In this document: positions 9,807-22,270 of the stretch, one piece after another | How the letters are laid out: each line of letters starts with the position of its first letter | Position numbering within the stretch: position 1 is the stretch's first letter | Position numbers and translations under genes: made by a program | Assembly: GCA_013407085.1 (NCBI GenBank) | Contig: JACCGJ010001818.1 | Coordinates: forward strand, 1 to 64,000 | Direction: 5' to 3' | DNA from: Atriophallophorus winterbourni | Taxonomy: Eukaryota > Platyhelminthes > Trematoda > Plagiorchiida > Microphallidae | Length of the DNA: 64,000 nt | The notes under the pieces: generated by a model | Told to the model about the DNA's origin: nothing | Database searches by the model: none | Seen by the model: the letters and a program-made list of their open reading frames with translations, nothing else

Positions 9807-12800
9807 ATGGATTCGGATTGGATAAATAAACTCTGTTCCGATGTGTCATCCAAGGTTACAGCTATTGGCAAAATTTGGGAAGCCATTGGCATCGAAGGCT
9901 TGCGTCTTCAGACCCGAAAGGACACTCTAACCACTCACCTTTTATCCATGCTCGATGAAATGCACGACGAAGAAATTGTTGCACAACAAGCTCTCTCTAA
10001 TTCCATCAAAGACCTTAAGGTTGGTATTGTTATGCTTTAATTTTTCGTAGGTTAAAATTCAAGAGTTGGAGACGGAACTGGGATTCCCTCACTCACCGTG
10101 TGCTGAAAACTTGAGCCTTGTGCTCTACGAGAAAACTTTATTCGATCGCTTCAAATCGTTAGAGGAGAAAGCCGCTTCGATCAATGAGACATATGCCATT
10201 CTCCGAAAGGAAGAAGAAACATTAGCTAACAGGCTGGAGGAGTCGACTGCTGTCATTCTATTCTGCCATGTCCCGAATCAAGACCAACTAAAGTCTCTCA
10301 AATCTAATATCGATTTTTTGACTATGGAAAAGGTTTGTATTCATTGTGATTTTGATTTTTAGCGTTCCCGAATCCTAGAATTGTCGGAAATGCGACACGA
10401 TATACTCAATGTTGACGCTGCGATTAATCTCAGTGATCTAGACTCCGATGGAGCAATAACGCGCCTGCGAGCCGAAAATGCTCTGGAAATTCTTCCTTTA
10501 TCAAAGCGATTTCTCTCTGAAGTTTCTGCCTTGAGATCCAAATGCGAGAGTCTTCTTGCTGACGTCCGTATGGAATGTGATCAACTCACGGATTCCATTT
10601 TAAAATTAGCCGATCGGTTGGATATCGAACGTGAAAATTTAATCGATCTCGATCAACCCACATCGTCCAACTTTCTCAGCCAGGTATGTTTACCAATGAT
10701 CAATCAGCCTAATTGTAATTATTCTTAGCGTCGAATTTAGCAACTCGGCATTTTGCAGTCAAGCTTATATGTGGGCATTGTGTTGTTTTTGAGCTTGCTC
10801 TTACAAGTATGCATTTCTGCAATTTGTGTCATCGCTAAAACACTTTGCTCAATGCTTTACACTAACCCGTACTTGCCGAAAACTTTCTTGCCACGTAAAT
10901 AAATATCTACTTCAGTAGGTATGAACCCATGTGATTTTTGGATTTGGTTCACTACCGTTTGCATCCTGCTTAGTATTCCACTTATTAACTGACTCGAGCA
11001 ACATCCGACAATTAGTTGAGGATTTTGCATGCAGAAATTGACCTTATTGCCTTGCATTTGATTCATATAATTTGTAATAATAATAATTTCTAATTCTATA
11101 AATAAAATGCGCAATAAAATTGAAACGTGTTCCCTTCTTAATGCGGTTCTATTCAAAGTAATTTGTTGCTCACATCCCCCGCACTTACACATCACTACCA
11201 GTTTATGGCTGTTTGCTGCCTTATGTGGAGACAGTAAGATTAGGTTCAGTGAGCCTTGAAACAGTGGATAGGTGGTAAACAATGTTATACTTGAATGCCA
11301 CATTTACATAGGATGCGTAAAATTGAAACGCGTTCCCTTCTTAATGCGGTTCTATTCACTTTTCAGAAATCATAACTTTAGAACTATTACCTATACATGC
11401 TGCTTCTGTTTTATGGACAAGTAAGATGCAACGCAATTTCTCCAAAAGCAAATAAGTGATCAATTGATTGGAATATCCTTGGAACCGATCGTGTACTCAC
11501 AATGCAATGAAATTTGAGTGCAATCGGTTAGAAATGTTTTGTGATAACTATTCGCTTCTGATACAGAAGCTTCGTCAAACCAAGGGTGATAGTCAGGACA
11601 GGGAACATGACTAAAAATCATTACACCCACCACATTGTGGTGATTCGTATATATCACACTGCACACGTGTTTTGATTTTAACGCTAAGCTTCCTATTAGG
11701 TGTCAAGTCATGCAGGCATAACGAGGAGCAGTGGTTGATTTGCATAAAACGATGTGTATTCACATCAATCTGCTACGCGTGAGCACGGTGAAAGCGGGTT
11801 AACACTCTCCTGACTATCAAACGTTTGTTCTAACGGGGATTCTGTGTCAGAACTGCGCTAACCAATTGCGCTTACATTTATCTGTTATCATTTAAAAGAC
11901 TGCGTTTGTACGCTAGCATAATATGACTACTCACGCCGCTTATTTCTGACTCAACTCACTATCTATTTAAGCCACGTGTGCCACTGTTTATGCCTTCATA
12001 GGATTTTCACGAATTGCTAAATTGACAATTAACCCCTGACGAAATATCCATGGTTGTATGGTTTTTATTACAAACACACACTAAGACCGGTTTGGTGTTA
12101 TTTATTAGCACAGTACCATCCGCATCCCTTGAGCCCATCACTATTTCCTCTCAACATTTGGAAACAATAGTCCGTATCATAAACTCTGGATCCGAACAAA
12201 GTGCCGAACAATTGTCAATCTTCATCATTTGGTACTGTGATCGAACGTTGGCTAATTACTTCTCGTCACCTTTGATGTGATCTGATAATGTAACAACCTT
12301 GCCGCATTTTCGTGTATGCTAAATTGTTTGCCTGTTCCGTTTACCACGGATGTACAGTGCAAGCAACACTGAGCTGCATAGGAAAACAAGTCGGAGTCTC
12401 ACAGCAACTTTCATTTTTCCCTACATCTGTCTAGGCCTAGAAAACCTCACAATATCTTAGCTCACGCGCGGCACTTTGTCTGGACCCAGGCTTGTGATCT
12501 AATACTAATTACGACCATCATCTATCCTTAGTAGTTATGTGCTGTTTTCCGTCTACATTGTCGATTCGCATCTAATTTCAATCCACTTTCGTTTCTTGTC
12601 TTTTTCCTAGTTGAAGAGTGAACTCGCACGTCTTACGGAGCTCAGGCTTCAAAACCTCCCAGTCATCATTCAAAATTGCCAGGGCGAACTGAACGAATTA
12701 TGGGACGCATGCAGATTGAGCGAATCAGAGCGCAATTCGAATTTATTACGTGATAATATTCCAGCCTCGGAGCACTTGCTTGAAGCTCTGGAATCTGAGG

Positions 12801-15800
12801 TAGCGTTAATCAACCCTATATAGTCATTGTTCCAGATAAATCGCTGGAAGGCGTTCTATGAGGCACACGAAGATGTTTTCGCCACATTGACTTCTTGGCA
12901 ATCAGCATTTTTCCAATTTTGTGAAACAGAGGTTGGTTTATTCTTTCCTCTTAATGTGGGTGTACCCATAATCCCATCCCATCACGACTCGAAATTCGCT
13001 TATCCATTTTGGTGTAATGATGCTAAATAACATTGCGCTGAGCAGCATGCGAAAACATACAGGAGTCTCGCTAGCCTTTTCATTTTCTGATATTTATCTA
13101 GGCTTTGACAGCCTGACACTTTCTCATTCCATGAAGCTGCAGCAATTTACCTCGCTCCAGACATTTGTCAGAGGGTTTATCCCACCGCATCTTACATTCA
13201 AGTTTCTTTTTAATTTGCCTTGATGACTGCTGTCAGAGGAAGTTTTGTCTTGAATCGTTTACGCTATTCACGACCCTTTAATCAAGCGGTTTCTTACTTG
13301 TGTTTTTCGCATTCGATTACACCTTCATTTAATTTATACAGACCTTTGGTATTTACACGATTGAATTGCCCATATCTATGGTACGGATGTGCAATCGTGC
13401 AGTACCAATGTGCTGTGCGGCTAAAACCATGCTAATCTGATTTGCCACCGGTAATGAGCTGCATGTAGAAACAGGCTGAAGTCTCGCTGCCAAATTATAT
13501 TTTCATTTCTCTTATCTGCTTAGGCCTTGTCAACCTGACAGTATCTTACCCCATCTGTAGTCTACGATTGTGCAGCATGGATCAGGCCTGTGCCTTCATA
13601 CATCATAAATGATGATGGTACATGGCACTAATTTTGTACTAAGCTGGTGAGTGAATCCCAATAATCAAGTAAAAGGGAAATTTGAGTTTGCTTTGCGATG
13701 CGTTGATCTTCCAGCTTTAGGTTGTGGGTTCGAGTTTCGCTTGTTGAGGCGCGCTAGTGTAATGTAAACTTGAGCCCTATACTTCCATTTACGATGTGGT
13801 GATCAACTAGGTATATATTATCAAGAATATGATGCTGTTAAATAGCAACAAAGTTGCTGTCGCGTCGCGCGATTCAATGTTGCAATTAATGTGCAGCTAC
13901 GCAAAATAGAAGTACTGTATGTATGCATGCATGCATGAGATCACAAGCATGATCCAGGCAAAGTGTCGCACAGTCAAAGATTGCACGTGGGCTAGGATAC
14001 TGTCAGATTGCCCGGTCTTAGATTTAATAAAAAGGACCGATAAGAGGTCAAAATGGTTCACTCTGATCAATGTCTGCGCAAACCATATCCGTGAGTACAT
14101 TGTCGTTTTAGTTGCACCAGTACATTAAACCGTTGTGTAATCTTCGTATCGGTCTTGTCGTGAGCATAAGCGTGCGTGCCTATACTTCGAATCTAACACG
14201 GATTCAAGCAAGTGTTGTGAACGACTAGACCCGCGTCAGCATGGCAGATTCCTTGCCGCTTTCACCGTCACGCATTATAACAGTACGAGTATTACACTTA
14301 AGAGTGCGAATCCGATGCCGCTTGGTCCTGCTACTTTTTGAAGGCTGTTTAGCACGACAACCCCAATTCCAGGCAGTCGAGGCTCATCAGAGCCCCTTCC
14401 TTTCCAAAATGATTATAATCCCTTTTTAGCGTACCAGTGTCTGGTTGCGGCGTCTCTTACAGGGAAAATACGTTGAATTTTACTCTTATTAGCCTATTGT
14501 GACTCTCAGCTGATTTTCTCACGTCTCTGATGTTCAAAACGTTCCGGATTCCCGGTGGCGCAAAAAGTTCCGAGATCTCAGTTCTTGCGGGTTACTGATT
14601 TCACTCGCATCGCTGAAAGCAGCTATCGGGCTCATTCGGCTAGCTATGTCTATCAGGTTGCTTGTGTTTGTTTTTTTAAACTGCTGTCAATAATACAATA
14701 ATATCTGTGTATGGCTGGGCATTCTGACAGCATCCTAGCCCATGTACAGTCTGTGACTGTGCGGCACTTTGCCTAGATCATGCCTGTGCTTTCATACCAT
14801 ACCATACAATGAAAACGTGAGAACTTCATCAAAAAATCCTCTTTTGCACGCATTTATTTCACACACACCTCATACCTTGATTGCTTCATGTCCCTTTTGA
14901 ACGTATCATTTGTGACAGGCCAAAAAGAAAGACCCGGTAATTTTGAAAAATCGCGGAGGTATACTGCTAAAAGTGGACAAGCAATATAAACAACTCCAAC
15001 GGGACCTGAAAAGCCTAGAAACCACAATTCAACAGTTAGCCAGCAATCCCGTGAATTCGAAACTAACGGTTCATGGGATGGGGCTGCTGGAGTTTCTTGA
15101 TGCGACACGTCGGCAACACGAGGACGACAAGGAAAATGAGGCTCAAAAGAAAAAGTTCGCGCAAGCCAAGTGAGTCTGCGTTCGGTCGATTCTGAATGTT
15201 CTTCTCCTCACACGAGTTTCGCTTTCTTCAGTGTCAGAGTTGCACAGATTCGGCATCAAATGTCAATACTCAGTCGGATGCCAGCATTCATCTTATTGAG
15301 TTATATCGTTATTATAGGTTAACTGTAGTATTTGGACTTGATAACCTACGAGAAAATGATGATCCTGTTTGTTTCCGAATCATCGTTTTCTGGAAATAGC
15401 TTTGTACCTCTAATCTCATTCGCTTTCAGACACGCGGCCGATTCGTCACGTGTCGGAATCAAGCGCGCCGCCAACGACAAAGGCCCCGGAAGCAAGAACG
15501 GGCTTGCTGACTCGCGAATCGGAGCTAGTACTAGTCAGAACAAAAAGGCGCGTCTCGACCAGACAAGGCTAAATGTACGTTTTTCGACTGTTGAATACTT
15601 CAGTCGTTAAATTTGTTTCTTCATTTAACCGCTTGAAATTCGTGGGAAATGTTAACTTGCTTGTTGAAAACTAGTATGCCGGTAACTTTGTCGGTCTTTC
15701 ACGAAACACTTCAGATTTAAAATCCTGCGACTTTAGTCATCACGGGCCTTGATGAAACTATGCTGAAGTTAGATGTAGACTGGTATGGCATGATATGAAA

Positions 15801-18223
15801 GCACAAGCATGATCCAGGCAAAGTGCCGCACAGTCAGAGACTGCACGTGGGCGATATTATTGTCAGGTTGCCCTGGCCTAGACAGATATGAGAACTAAAG
15901 ATGGTAGTGAGACTCCATCGTGTTTCAGCATGCAGCCCACTACCCGTGGCCAATCAATTTAGCGCGGTGTTAGCCGCACAGCAGAAAAGTACTGTATGAT
16001 TGCACACCCATGCAATGTAGACTGCGCAAACGGCTACACTTATTAGAATTCTTTACGCCATTGAACCCTCTTCCAAATGAAACTAAGGAATCACTGTGTG
16101 ACTATCTATTTGAGCATCGTGATTCTTTGTAAAAGCCCTATTCAACAGTGGCATACAAGCATAACTTTGTTTACCACTTCTTCACGGCGTCAAGGCTCAC
16201 TGAACCTAATCTTAATGTCTTCATTTGATGACGGCAAACAGCCAGAAACCGGTAGTAGTGTATAAGGGATAGGACTGTGAGTATCGCAATATATTGAAAC
16301 TTAGATTCATTGAAATGTTCGTCGTTTGGAACACATGCATCAGCCAGATTTTAGCCTTTGGCGGTGAGTATGAAGAACGTAATATTCAGTAAATCATACC
16401 AGAACGGCGAATGGCTTTGCAATATATCGGGTCCTGTGAAACTTGTCGACTTGAGTTGTACTTCACTTTTCTACCGGTTCAAGGCTCACTCAACCTAATC
16501 TGACTGTGTCTACCTGATGATGGCCAACCGCCGGAAACCGGTATTTGCTTATATGCATAGCAGATGAGCTCTCCGAAAACTATCTAATGTGTTTTACTTT
16601 ATGCATGATGAATGTTTTCAACCATTCTGTATGATTGTATTATGGCATCCTTGGAATCAATGTGTATTCTACTGGACCGCCTCGATATGTCTCTACGTTG
16701 TTTCAACTCGAAACAAGTGATCATAATGCACATTCCATTCTTTCCCTTTCAAGGTTCCCATGTCCAGGACTCCAGTGCGCCATTTCACTGCGCCATCTGC
16801 AGTTCCTCGATCTGCTCCTGTAAGCTGCCCGCATTTAAATGTCGACCATCATCTTTCCACTTAACTTTGCTGTGTTTTCACTGTTGTGCAGTATTTCATT
16901 TTGCACATAAGATATCGTGTTGGCTGTGTTGGCTTACACTTCTAACAAAATGCGGTAGGTTAGGAAACTTTCAGTCCATTCCTTCATGTTTCACACACGT
17001 TTGCATTACATTAAGTGAACACCCTGTACGCTTTTCAGGTTTGCACATTTTGCCGTCTTGGTATAGCTGATGTTAATATCACATATAGTGTTTCAACTGA
17101 TTTGTTTTGCCGTTTTTTCTAGTTTTTCCGACAAACAGGTAGGGATCTTGAGATATTTATTTGCTTATATAACCCTATTTACTATTTTTGGTGGCTTGTT
17201 CGATAGGATTTTGTTCGATTTTCTTTCATGATCCTGGTCATCGGTTGTTAAGGGTGTTTACAAAACCTTCATCTTACTGTCAATGATGTTAGCTACATTC
17301 AGTGTCTCGGGTCCGTGCTGTAGGATTAGTTTGATACTGCGGTCGACATGGCGTTTTGTATATACTCAAATAGCTTGGTGTGCTCCGGTTGTTGAACAGC
17401 GAAGCTTTTCATGAAACTTTCGCTGGTTTTATTATCCCGTGTTGATTGACTATATAGTGCCGAACTGCACATCTTTTTGAACGCTATATGTCACATGAAA
17501 AGAGCGTACGTGTAATATAATATCAACTTGTTGCCGATATTGATTTAGATACGAGAACACGATACAGTCTATTTGGTATTATCCTCTGTAGAGGCATGGG
17601 CAACTTCACCTGATCTCATTCCTCATTCACTTTTACGTGATTTCATGCAGTGTCAACCCTGACTCATGAATTACAGCTGTCAATCGGAACCCATTTGTCA
17701 CGTATCCAACATTCTGCAAATCTTCACTTATCCACTTTAATGGTCGGGCTTCTCTCATCTGGTTTCAACAATTTGGAAAAGGTGACCCGCGAGTCACCGC
17801 TGCTTAATGCAACATCAGGATATTTATCATGAATGATATCATTAACGCTCCGTCGTGGCGAAGTACCGCTGGTCGGGGTAGCGCTATGTTGGATCGATTA
17901 TTGCTAGTCAGTGCCCTTGCTTCAGAACCAGTTTCGACCCCGATAAATTTCTCGTTTTCCGTTTGGAACTTAGCGACTCGATTCCGCCTGTATTCCTGTG
18001 CGTGAATTGCAAAAGCAATCTTTCGTTTTCAATGCATGTACTTGCTTAACTTGAATTTGTTCTCCTGTAAGTGCAGTTATGTTGCCAGAGCACGCAGGAT
18101 GTGTCCACTTGGGTTTATTCTTTACTGTTCATTTTTCGTTTTAATCGTTTTTCGTGTTCAATATTTCAGCGTCGTGGGGCTATGACGTCGACTCCAAGGC
18201 ATTCGGGCGAATTTCTATTTTGA
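9807..18223 (+). CDS. PRC1: PRC1/ASE1/MAP65-family protein, 11 predicted exons
   Basis: A microtubule-bundling protein of the anaphase spindle midzone, needed for cytokinesis. Exons: 9807-10019, 10051-10332, 10363-10683, 12611-12799, 12836-12931, 14919-15169, 15430-15574, 16754-16819, then less certain 17123-17138, 17651-17781 and 18170-18223. All junctions are GT-AG and phases match, giving about 587 residues, close to the family's usual 600. Family hallmarks: IWEAIGIEGLRLQTR near the N-terminus, KIQELETELGF, RILELSEMRHDI, then the spectrin-like core ELNELWDACRLSESERN and INRWKAFYEAHEDVF, and KNRGGILLKVDKQYKQLQRD. The C-terminus is basic and Ser/Pro-rich (VPMSRTPVRHFTAP; end TPRHSGEFLF). The start ATG follows a TTTCCAG acceptor at 9766, so a 5' UTR exon or a trans-spliced leader is possible. 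Introns 1, 2 and 4 are only 31, 30 and 36 nt; the others hold SINEs and other repeats. Confidence 0.88.
11115..11358 (-). repeat. Repeat C copy between 41-bp direct repeats
   Basis: Two 41-bp direct repeats (11115-11155 and 11318-11358) differ at a single base (GAAACGTGTTCC against GAAACGCGTTCC). They bracket a 162-bp unit that on the minus strand reads GGCATTCAAGTATAAC...CAAGGCTCACTGAACCTAAT...GGCAGCAAACAGCC. The same unit recurs at 16131-16295 and 16460-16545. It lies in PRC1 intron 3. Confidence 0.75.
12347..12505 (+). repeat. SINE-like repeat, diverged
   Basis: A diverged copy with an internal deletion in PRC1 intron 3: CACGGATGTACAGTGCAAG, GAGCTGCATAGGAAAACA, CTGTCTAGGCCTAGAAAACC, CGGCACTTTGTCTGGACCCA. 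Confidence 0.65.
13015..13145 (+). repeat. SINE-like repeat, degenerate
   Basis: A highly diverged copy in PRC1 intron 5: GCTGAGCAGCATGCGAAAACATACAGGAGTCTCGC, then TTTATCTAGGCTTTGACAGCCTGAC. The tail is lost. Confidence 0.5.
13383..13602 (+). repeat. SINE-like repeat, full length
   Basis: A near-complete copy in PRC1 intron 5, starting ACGGATGTGCAATCGTGCAG and ending GATCAGGCCTGTGCCTTCATAC. There is a small deletion in the tail, where the GCACTTTG block is lost. Confidence 0.75.
13932..14024 (-). repeat. SINE-like repeat, 3' half
   Basis: Reverse copy with tail, core and no 5' half. It is flanked by a (GTAT/GCAT)n tail at 13916-13935. Confidence 0.75.
14180..14290 (-). mobile_element. RTE-B 3' UTR relic
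   Basis: GAACGACTAGACCCGCGTCAGCATGGCAG ... CCGTCACGCATTATAACA aligns with the RTE-B 3' UTR at 7221-7270. It is a short relic within PRC1 intron 5. Confidence 0.55.
14710..14797 (+). repeat. SINE-like repeat, 3' half
   Basis: CTGGGCATTCTGACAGCATCCTAGCCCATGTACAGTC ... GCACTTTGCCTAGATCATGCCTGTGCTTTCATACC, in PRC1 intron 5 close to the exon 6 acceptor. Confidence 0.75.
15794..16013 (-). repeat. SINE-like repeat, full length
   Basis: Reverse full-length copy in PRC1 intron 7. It runs from ATGAAAGCACAAGCATGATC to TGATTGCACACCCATGC, with all three sections present. Confidence 0.8.
16131..16545 (+). repeat. Two copies of repeat C
   Basis: Copy one (16131-16295) contains GGCATACAAGCATAAC, CAAGGCTCACTGAACCTAAT and TTGATGACGGCAAACAGCCA followed by GAAACCGGTA. 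Copy two (16460-16545) contains CAAGGCTCACTCAACCTAAT and CTGATGATGGCCAACCGCCG followed by GAAACCGGTA. The shared CTGATGA-stem-GAAAC pattern resembles a hammerhead catalytic core, but I cannot pair a helix I in either copy. Confidence 0.65.
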
Positions 18224-18668
18224 ACTATGCCAGGGCGCTACATTTTAGCCCACAATATGATTGGTGTCTCTTGTTTCTATAGTGACATTTACTCTAACGC
18301 GCTTTTTAATCCAGTTGTACATTGATAATCCCGTCCCATTTTATGCTCTTGTATAAACATGTCCTGTGATGTTCGTTTTATTGCTTTTATGTCTGGGTTA
18401 TTGTTCTTAGTGAACATCCAAATATATTTTTTCGCGCATTTTTGCCTAGTTTCTCTGGCTTTTTATAAAAATTTTAGACTATGTTGGGGTCAAAGTTGAA
18501 TAGCTTCAATCTTTACGTACACCATTTAAAGCCCTGCAAGCATCCCATGTCTAATGTTGCACAACCTCAAGTTCAGTAAAAATAAGAACGAAAATGAAAA
18601 TAATGCGCTTCAGGCATATTCATTTGTCATAATCATGTTTAGCAGATACCGGGATAGCTTCCATTTGT
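18224..18668. other. Region after PRC1, no feature seen
   Basis: Presumed 3' UTR and intergenic sequence. No perfect AATAAA was found close to the predicted stop, which leaves the exact gene end open. Confidence 0.35.
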
Positions 18669-18895
18669 ATGTATGAAATCACAAGCCTGATGTAGGCAAA
18701 GTGCCACACAGTCAGAGACTGCACGTGGGCTAAGATACTGTCAGGTTGCCCTGGCCTAGACAGATATGAGGGGGGAATAGAAATGATAGTGAGACTCCAG
18801 TGTGTTTAAGCATGCAGCTTACTACCGGTGGTCAATCAATTTAGCACGATGTTAGCCGCACAGCCCATAAATGCTGCACGATTGCACATCCGTGC
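18669..18895 (-). repeat. SINE-like repeat, full length
   Basis: Reverse copy running from ATGAAATCACAAGCCTGATG to GCACGATTGCACATCCGTGC, with the family's 5' hairpin GCACG/CGTGC intact. Confidence 0.85.
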
Positions 18896-20385
18896 CTCCA
18901 TTGGTCAAATAGTAATAACGCTGCTATTGTCATTTATTTTGCTTCATATGGACACATTTCCCGCATTGACGTAGAGTAACCGGATAATCAGTTCGTTTGC
19001 CTGTTTCAGAGATTTTCGTTCGGTAAGCCACCTGTGTACTCCCACTTTTCTTCCTCGCGTGGCTGTGTTTTACTTCAACTGCATCTTTCATTGTGTGAAA
19101 TAAGATGCTTAGTGGAGGTTTACGTAGACTGATGTTTCACTACCATGAAAGTTTTATTTTAACTTGTTCTGATTTCTAAACTGTTGATGAACATGTGGAA
19201 CATTTAAACATCAATCAGTTACTTCTGATTCATTATTTTCAAAGCATTTCATCTTGCAAACCAAGGTCTCCTGTTTCATTCCGGGGACTGTGCTATCATA
19301 GAGTGATCTTGATGTAATTTCCAACTTGTCGCTAGAGAATTGTCGTTCAACTACAAAAATGCAAGTTTTAGAATTTGAGAAAGCAAGTAAACTTTGTGTA
19401 TTATTGGTCCAGCTAATTCAATTTAATGGTCTAAAACGCATATAGCTTTACAAAACCACAGAATAATATGGGAATTACGAATAACATAAGTAGTAAAAAC
19501 GGTATTTGTTTGCTTACTGAGCAGTTCAGGAATCAAGTAAAAGTCCATAAGGCAGAAACTATTTTCGATCAAAGTTTAAACCTGTAACGGTGTAGAACAT
19601 ATAAGTTTGAACAATATTATTTGGGTGGCTGGATATGGCTCCACCTTGAAAACTGGGTTCAACTAACCAAAATGTTTTTACGAAATGATAACGTGTTTTT
19701 AACATACATAAACTGATATTTGGGAGACGTTTCCCCTCATTGTTCATACTGAGGCTAGTCATGGAATAGACTGTGCATTCTTGTTCGCCTTGGCTGGAGA
19801 ACGATATTGATTCTTTGCAATCAGTTTGTCATCTGTCAACGAATCTAATGCTGTGTAGACAAAATAAACCATATCCAGAATGGATAGCCTGTATGAATTT
19901 GTTCGATTCAATCCGTCGACAACAATATAGGCGATCATTTACAGAATATTCCTTAACCCGTACATATTTTTTCTTCAATCACGTTTAAAATATTAACGGT
20001 GCACATATGAGACACAGTACAGACCAACTCTACTAAGTATCTAGGCAGATTGCTTTTCCAATCAGATTGATGATCTTGGTAGATTTAGATATAGTGGTAT
20101 AGTTTTTTCCCTTGTTGGTTAGGCTTAACTAATGTGTCGGCTGTTTCTGCCGCAAGTGGTGTAAAAAATTACATGTGAAATCTAATACACATTGTTTCTC
20201 TGCAACTCATCAGATTTTCGAATATAAGACAAATAATGTGCAGCATTTAGTTTTATTCTGATCGATTTGCCTTACAAACTTAAGCAGAGATTTTGCCAGT
20301 AGCACGATGTTCGCCAGTTCTATAAGAAAATGCTGTACTGATAAATGTCTACCCAATCATTTTCAGCCAATTGGAAACTTAGTTA
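18896..20385. other. No recognisable feature
   Basis: AT-rich sequence with scattered short open frames (at most 71 codons) that show no known motif. Confidence 0.4.
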
Positions 20386-20389
20386 TTAT

Positions 20390-20690
20390 TTTAGTCATCG
20401 AATCATGCGTTCAACCATTCCATTTGCATAGGGATTGGAAGGTACATTGTGTAGAATTCGTACAGCATTATCTATGATATATATCTATATGTCTATACTG
20501 ACAATGGGTTCTATGTTGGGGAAAATTATCAGTCACAATTTCCTCGCTGGGACAAGCTCGGACAAAACATGTTTCAACCAACTGAATAATAAATGAGAAG
20601 TAGCATCATAGCAAATTGGGACATCTGGGCATTTACTGTAATGCTATGTAGCCACAAGGAGATAACGCTTCTTGGTGGGTGCCGTCGCAT
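20390..20690 (-). pseudogene. Ty3/gypsy integrase core relic
   Basis: On the minus strand, broken frames read KRYLLVAT, then EEIVTDNFPQ, then VPSNPYANGMVERMI. This is the order and spacing of the integrase catalytic core (beta-strand block, DN.PQ block, NG..ER block). Stops and frameshifts interrupt it, so it is a decayed LTR-retrotransposon fragment. Confidence 0.6.
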
Positions 20691-20967
20691 TATATCGACC
20701 GGAAATTTTGACCATATCTCGTATCATGGAGATGAAATCAATGAGAATTCTGTATGGAAGCTTCAATTGTCGCACACATCGGAGGCAACCAACACCATCT
20801 GCAGCTGGTTAATAATAATAATAAAACCAGTTTTTTCTTGGTGAACCAAGAACCATGATCAAGTTATAAAAATGTATACAACAGTGAGTAATGTGGAATT
20901 GGAAGATATTTGAACGCCATATAATTTGTGAAACTGAAGGAAAGGGCTCATATAGCGTTAAGATTAT

Positions 20968-21700
20968 TTGACAGCGGTAGAGCACTTGGGTAGATGGATT
21001 AACTTTCTCAACTTCTATGGGATTGAATGCAAGATCAGTTCGCCGACTACATTGAAATCAATTCGTCAAGAGAAGCGGATATCGGACGTCACTGGTGAAA
21101 TCTTAGAGTCAGTAAAACTGCGAGTTTTACTGGGAAAGAAAGAAGCATATTCTTTTCATATTCCTGCGTGTCTTAATTGCACACAATTTACAATAGTTTG
21201 TAATAAACATAATGTTTGCACGAATCAGCCACTTCACATGACGCAATTATCGGCGATCGAGACTTAGATATATTTATCCTGCTGCTTGTCGAATCTGCCA
21301 GGCTTGCAAGACCAGCAGTGACATCCTCGGAAGCAAACACTGCAGATAATGAAATTGGAATGCATTATCACCTGGCCTAGAATCTGGAATTTAGCAATTG
21401 ATTAAAACTGATAAAAATGCCATTGATGTACCTGTGACTTAGAGGTTACTACCAATGAAGTCGTAGTAAATGCGTCATACTCGAGTAAGCCAACATTGGT
21501 CCAGATTACCACCCAGATAGTGACTAAAACAGATAAGTGTTTAACGGAAGCTCTGACGACCAAACTTTACTAAAAAGCGATTATTCCAATAAACTATAAT
21601 ATAACCACAAGTTTGTAAGAGTTTAAACATTATATCTTGAACATCAGAAGCTGAAAATAAAAGTCCGTCGTCGACAAAGTCGGACTAAAAGTACTGTTAC
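20968..21700 (+). other. Unassigned 99-codon ORF and degenerate sequence
   Basis: An open frame at 20968-21267 encodes LGRWINFLNFYGIECKISSP... with no family I recognise. It may be leader or ORF1 sequence of the LINE relic that follows, but this is a guess. Confidence 0.2.
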
Positions 21701-22270
21701 GTTTTCATCGTTAGACGCTGAAAGGTTATTCAAATGTCCCTATACGACTACCCAAATTTGGTCATTAAAGTGAGCAACTAATAGAGCTATGCACACAATA
21801 CACACCTGATATTATCAGTATAACTGAAACCTGACTTCAATCTTCCTTGATACTATCATGAAACGATCGCCCACAAAAGTGGTCGTGTGGCTCAATACTG
21901 TCAATAACGTCTTCAGTGCAGGAACATTCACGTTCTCAAACTTAAATCTGAAGATGACCTTTGGTGTAGCCTTACACAGGAGTCACAGAACAACTGTATC
22001 ATTGGCATAATCTATTGCACTTTTTCATCGACAGAAGCTAAAATTAGCAAGCTAATCGAGGCTGTACACTACGCTGAATAAATGCGCAGCTTCCCATTTT
22101 TGATCATGGGGAACTGTAGCCTTTCCCATCTCTTTGGTAGATCAGTTGATCATATGCACACTCCAACATTATTTCATGAGATGATCGACACGCTCTCACT
22201 GCATAATCACGTATCGCTCTTCACTCACAGAAGAGAAACAGATTTGACTTCCACGAAAATTCTCATTTGC
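21700..22270 (+). pseudogene. CR1/Jockey-like LINE endonuclease relic
   Basis: Translations in shifting frames give EQLIELCTQYTPDIISITET, CIIGIIYCTFSSTEAKISKL and IDTLSLHNHVSLFTHRRETD. These match in order the CR1-like endonuclease blocks seen intact at 31109-31633. Multiple stops and frameshifts are present. Confidence 0.6.

Noticed and set aside
13690..13760. tRNA gene or tRNA-derived SINE (GGTTGTGGGTTCGAGTTTCGC)
   Set aside because: Only a box-B-like stretch is present; no box A at the right distance and no cloverleaf could be drawn.
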